Of a stretch of 23,818 nt of DNA, positions 22,354 through 23,818 are shown piece after piece. A model generated the notes under the pieces. It ran no database searches. It saw only the letters and a list, made by a program, of their open reading frames with translations, and was not told where the DNA came from. Source of the stretch: HB2-32-21 sp040235495 (GTDB lineage Bacteria; Pseudomonadota; Gammaproteobacteria; Pseudomonadales; Porticoccaceae); NCBI GenBank assembly GCA_040235495.1, contig JBECKV010000074.1:1-23818 (forward strand), read 5' to 3'. The position numbers and the translations under genes were made by a program. The first letter of the stretch is position 1, and each line of letters opens with the position of its first letter.

Positions 22354-23802
22354 ATGTCCTGGGAAACCGTGATCGGACTGGAGGTCCATACCCAGCTCAA
22401 CACGCAAACGAAAATTTTTTCCGGCGCCAGCACCGCTTTTGGCGCCGAGCCCAACACCCAGGCCTGCGCCGTCGATCTGGCCATGCCCGGCACCCTGCCC
22501 GTGCTCAACGAAGCGGCGCTGCGCAAGGCGATCATGTTCGGCCTCGCCATCGAAGCCGACATCAGGGAGCTGTCGGCCTTTGAGCGCAAAAACTATTTCT
22601 ACCCGGACCTGCCCAAGGGTTATCAGATCACCCAACTGGAAAAACCCATCGTTGTCGGAGGCCACGTGGACATCCAGTTGCAAGATGGCTCCAGCAAGAC
22701 CATCCGTATCCACCATGCCCACCTGGAGGAAGACGCCGGCAAGTCCCTGCACGAGGATTTTCACGGCATGTCGGGCATCGACCTGAATCGCGCGGGTACG
22801 CCACTGATCGAAATCGTCTCCGAACCGGATATGCGCAGCGCCGAGGAAGCCGTGGCCTTTGCCAAAAAACTGCACGCCATCGTCACCTCGCTGGGCATCT
22901 GCGACGGCATCATGGCCCACGGCTCGATGCGCTTTGACGTCAATGTGTCCGTGCGCCAGCCCGGTCAAGCCCTGGGCACGCGCACCGAAACCAAGAACCT
23001 CAACTCGTTCCGCTTCATGGAGCGAGCGATCGAAAAGGAAGTGGCACGCCAGATCGACCTCCTGGAGGAAGGCGGCAAAGTCATCCAGGAAACCCGCCTC
23101 TATGACGGCGACACCGACATCGCCCGGAGCATGCGAAGCAAGGAAGAAGCCAACGATTACCGCTACTTCCCCTGCCCCGACCTGCTGCCCGTGCAAATCG
23201 ACCCGGCCTATATCGAGGCCATCCGCGCCGCCTTGCCGGAGCTGCCCGATGCCCGGCGCGCGCGCTTTATCGAGCAATACCAGCTGTCCGATTACGATGC
23301 CGGGGTGCTGAGCGAAGAAGCCGACACCGCCCGCTACTTCGAAACCACGGCCGGGCATTGCGGCGACGCCAAGCTGGCCGCCAACTGGATCATGGGCGAA
23401 TTGACCGCCAAACTCAACGCCGAGGAGCGGGACATCGCTGAAGCTCCGGTGACGGCCAAACAACTGGCGGCACTGATCCGGCGCGTCCAGGACAACACCA
23501 TCTCCAACAAAATGGCCCGTGAAGTGTTTGAGGCCATGTGGCGGGGCGAGGGTGGGCCCGACGCCATTATCGAGGCCAGGGGCCTCAAGCAGGTGTCCGA
23601 CAGCGGCGCTATCGAGGCCATGGTCGATGAGGTTATCGCCAGCAGCGAAAAACAGGTGGAAAATTATCGCCAGGCCGATGAGAAAAAACGGCCGAAAATG
23701 CTGGGCTACTTTGTCGGCCAGATCATGAAGGTCTCCAAAGGCCAGGCCAACCCCCAGCAGGTCAATGAGATTCTGCTGAAAAAGCTCAACGACTTACTTT
23801 AA
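22354..23802 (+). CDS. gatB: Asp/Glu-tRNA amidotransferase subunit B
   Basis: tRNA-binding kinase/transamidase subunit (482 aa) that phosphorylates the mischarged Glu or Asp on tRNA(Gln) or tRNA(Asn) and amidates it. It opens with WETVIGLEVHTQLNTQTKIFSG and continues with FERKNYFYPDLPKGYQITQ, HHAHLEEDAGKS, DLNRAGTPLIEIVSEPDMR and RTETKNLNSFRFMERAIEKE. The cradle domain is followed by a C-terminal YqeY-like tail domain (about 330-482) ending YFVGQIMKVSKGQANPQQVN. The gene is complete, with AAGGAG 8 nt before the ATG and the stop 16 bp before the window edge. A long antisense frame over it is a codon-bias shadow. Confidence 0.98.
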   Translation: MSWETVIGLEVHTQLNTQTKIFSGASTAFGAEPNTQACAVDLAMPGTLPVLNEAALRKAIMFGLAIEADIRELSAFERKNYFYPDLPKGYQITQLEKPIVVGGHVDIQLQDGSSKTIRIHHAHLEEDAGKSLHEDFHGMSGIDLNRAGTPLIEIVSEPDMRSAEEAVAFAKKLHAIVTSLGICDGIMAHGSMRFDVNVSVRQPGQALGTRTETKNLNSFRFMERAIEKEVARQIDLLEEGGKVIQETRLYDGDTDIARSMRSKEEANDYRYFPCPDLLPVQIDPAYIEAIRAALPELPDARRARFIEQYQLSDYDAGVLSEEADTARYFETTAGHCGDAKLAANWIMGELTAKLNAEERDIAEAPVTAKQLAALIRRVQDNTISNKMAREVFEAMWRGEGGPDAIIEARGLKQVSDSGAIEAMVDEVIASSEKQVENYRQADEKKRPKMLGYFVGQIMKVSKGQANPQQVNEILLKKLNDLL

Positions 23803-23818
23803 CCAGGGGCAGCTTTAA

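Noticed and set aside
22297..23463. 388-codon minus-strand frame antisense to gatB
   Set aside because: It lies wholly inside gatB, its product is low-complexity Gly/Val/His-rich without a family, and it is explained by GC-rich third positions.

Overview
The window looks like chromosomal DNA from a GC-rich gammaproteobacterium. The block gatB-gatA-gatC facing away from mreB-mreC-mreD-maf-rng-yhdP-nitrilase is the arrangement I know from Pseudomonas and related marine lineages (Cellvibrionales-type); the genus cannot be fixed from the sequence alone. I see no tRNA, rRNA, insertion sequence, phage gene or CRISPR array. Most of it is ordinary core genome.

Layout. (1) 1-1484, minus: a membrane-anchored PAS-GGDEF diguanylate cyclase, cut by the left window edge. 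(2) 1485-1906: a 422-bp gap with a perfect CRP/Vfr-type palindrome, an 8-bp-stem inverted repeat and a speculative pair of overlapping small ORFs. (3) 1907-7958, minus: a complete five-gene NAD-dependent molybdenum formate dehydrogenase operon, fdsG-fdsB-fdsA-fdsC(fdhD)-fdsD. (4) 8239-8817, minus: an exported methionine sulfoxide reductase B lacking the zinc-site cysteine pairs. (5) 8998-9864, plus: a beta-keto acid cleavage enzyme (BKACE, formerly DUF849). It converges on (6) 9974-10642, minus: a YccA/Bax-inhibitor-1 membrane protein. (7) 10838-20257, minus: the cell-shape and envelope operon mreB-mreC-mreD-maf-rng-yhdP-nit, very tightly packed. (8) 20480-23802, plus: gatC-gatA-gatB, encoding the tRNA-dependent amidotransferase.

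How the genes work together. FdsGBA form the soluble formate:NAD+ oxidoreductase: FdsA holds the Mo-bisMGD site and Fe-S relay, FdsB the FMN/NADH site, FdsG a [2Fe-2S] cluster. FdhD/FdsC and FdsD are maturation factors. MreBCD organise lateral wall synthesis. Maf, RNase G, YhdP and the nitrilase follow in the same transcription unit; they act in nucleotide surveillance, RNA processing, phospholipid transport to the outer membrane and metabolite repair. GatCAB amidates mischarged Glu-tRNA(Gln) and/or Asp-tRNA(Asn).

No clearly new multi-gene system is visible. The points most worth a second look are: mreC, whose conserved N-terminus continues upstream of its first ATG with no standard start codon; the CRP-type site beside a c-di-GMP synthase; the coupled small ORFs at 1705-1913; the unusual MsrB; the BKACE of unknown substrate; and possible leader RNA structures before gatC and gatA.
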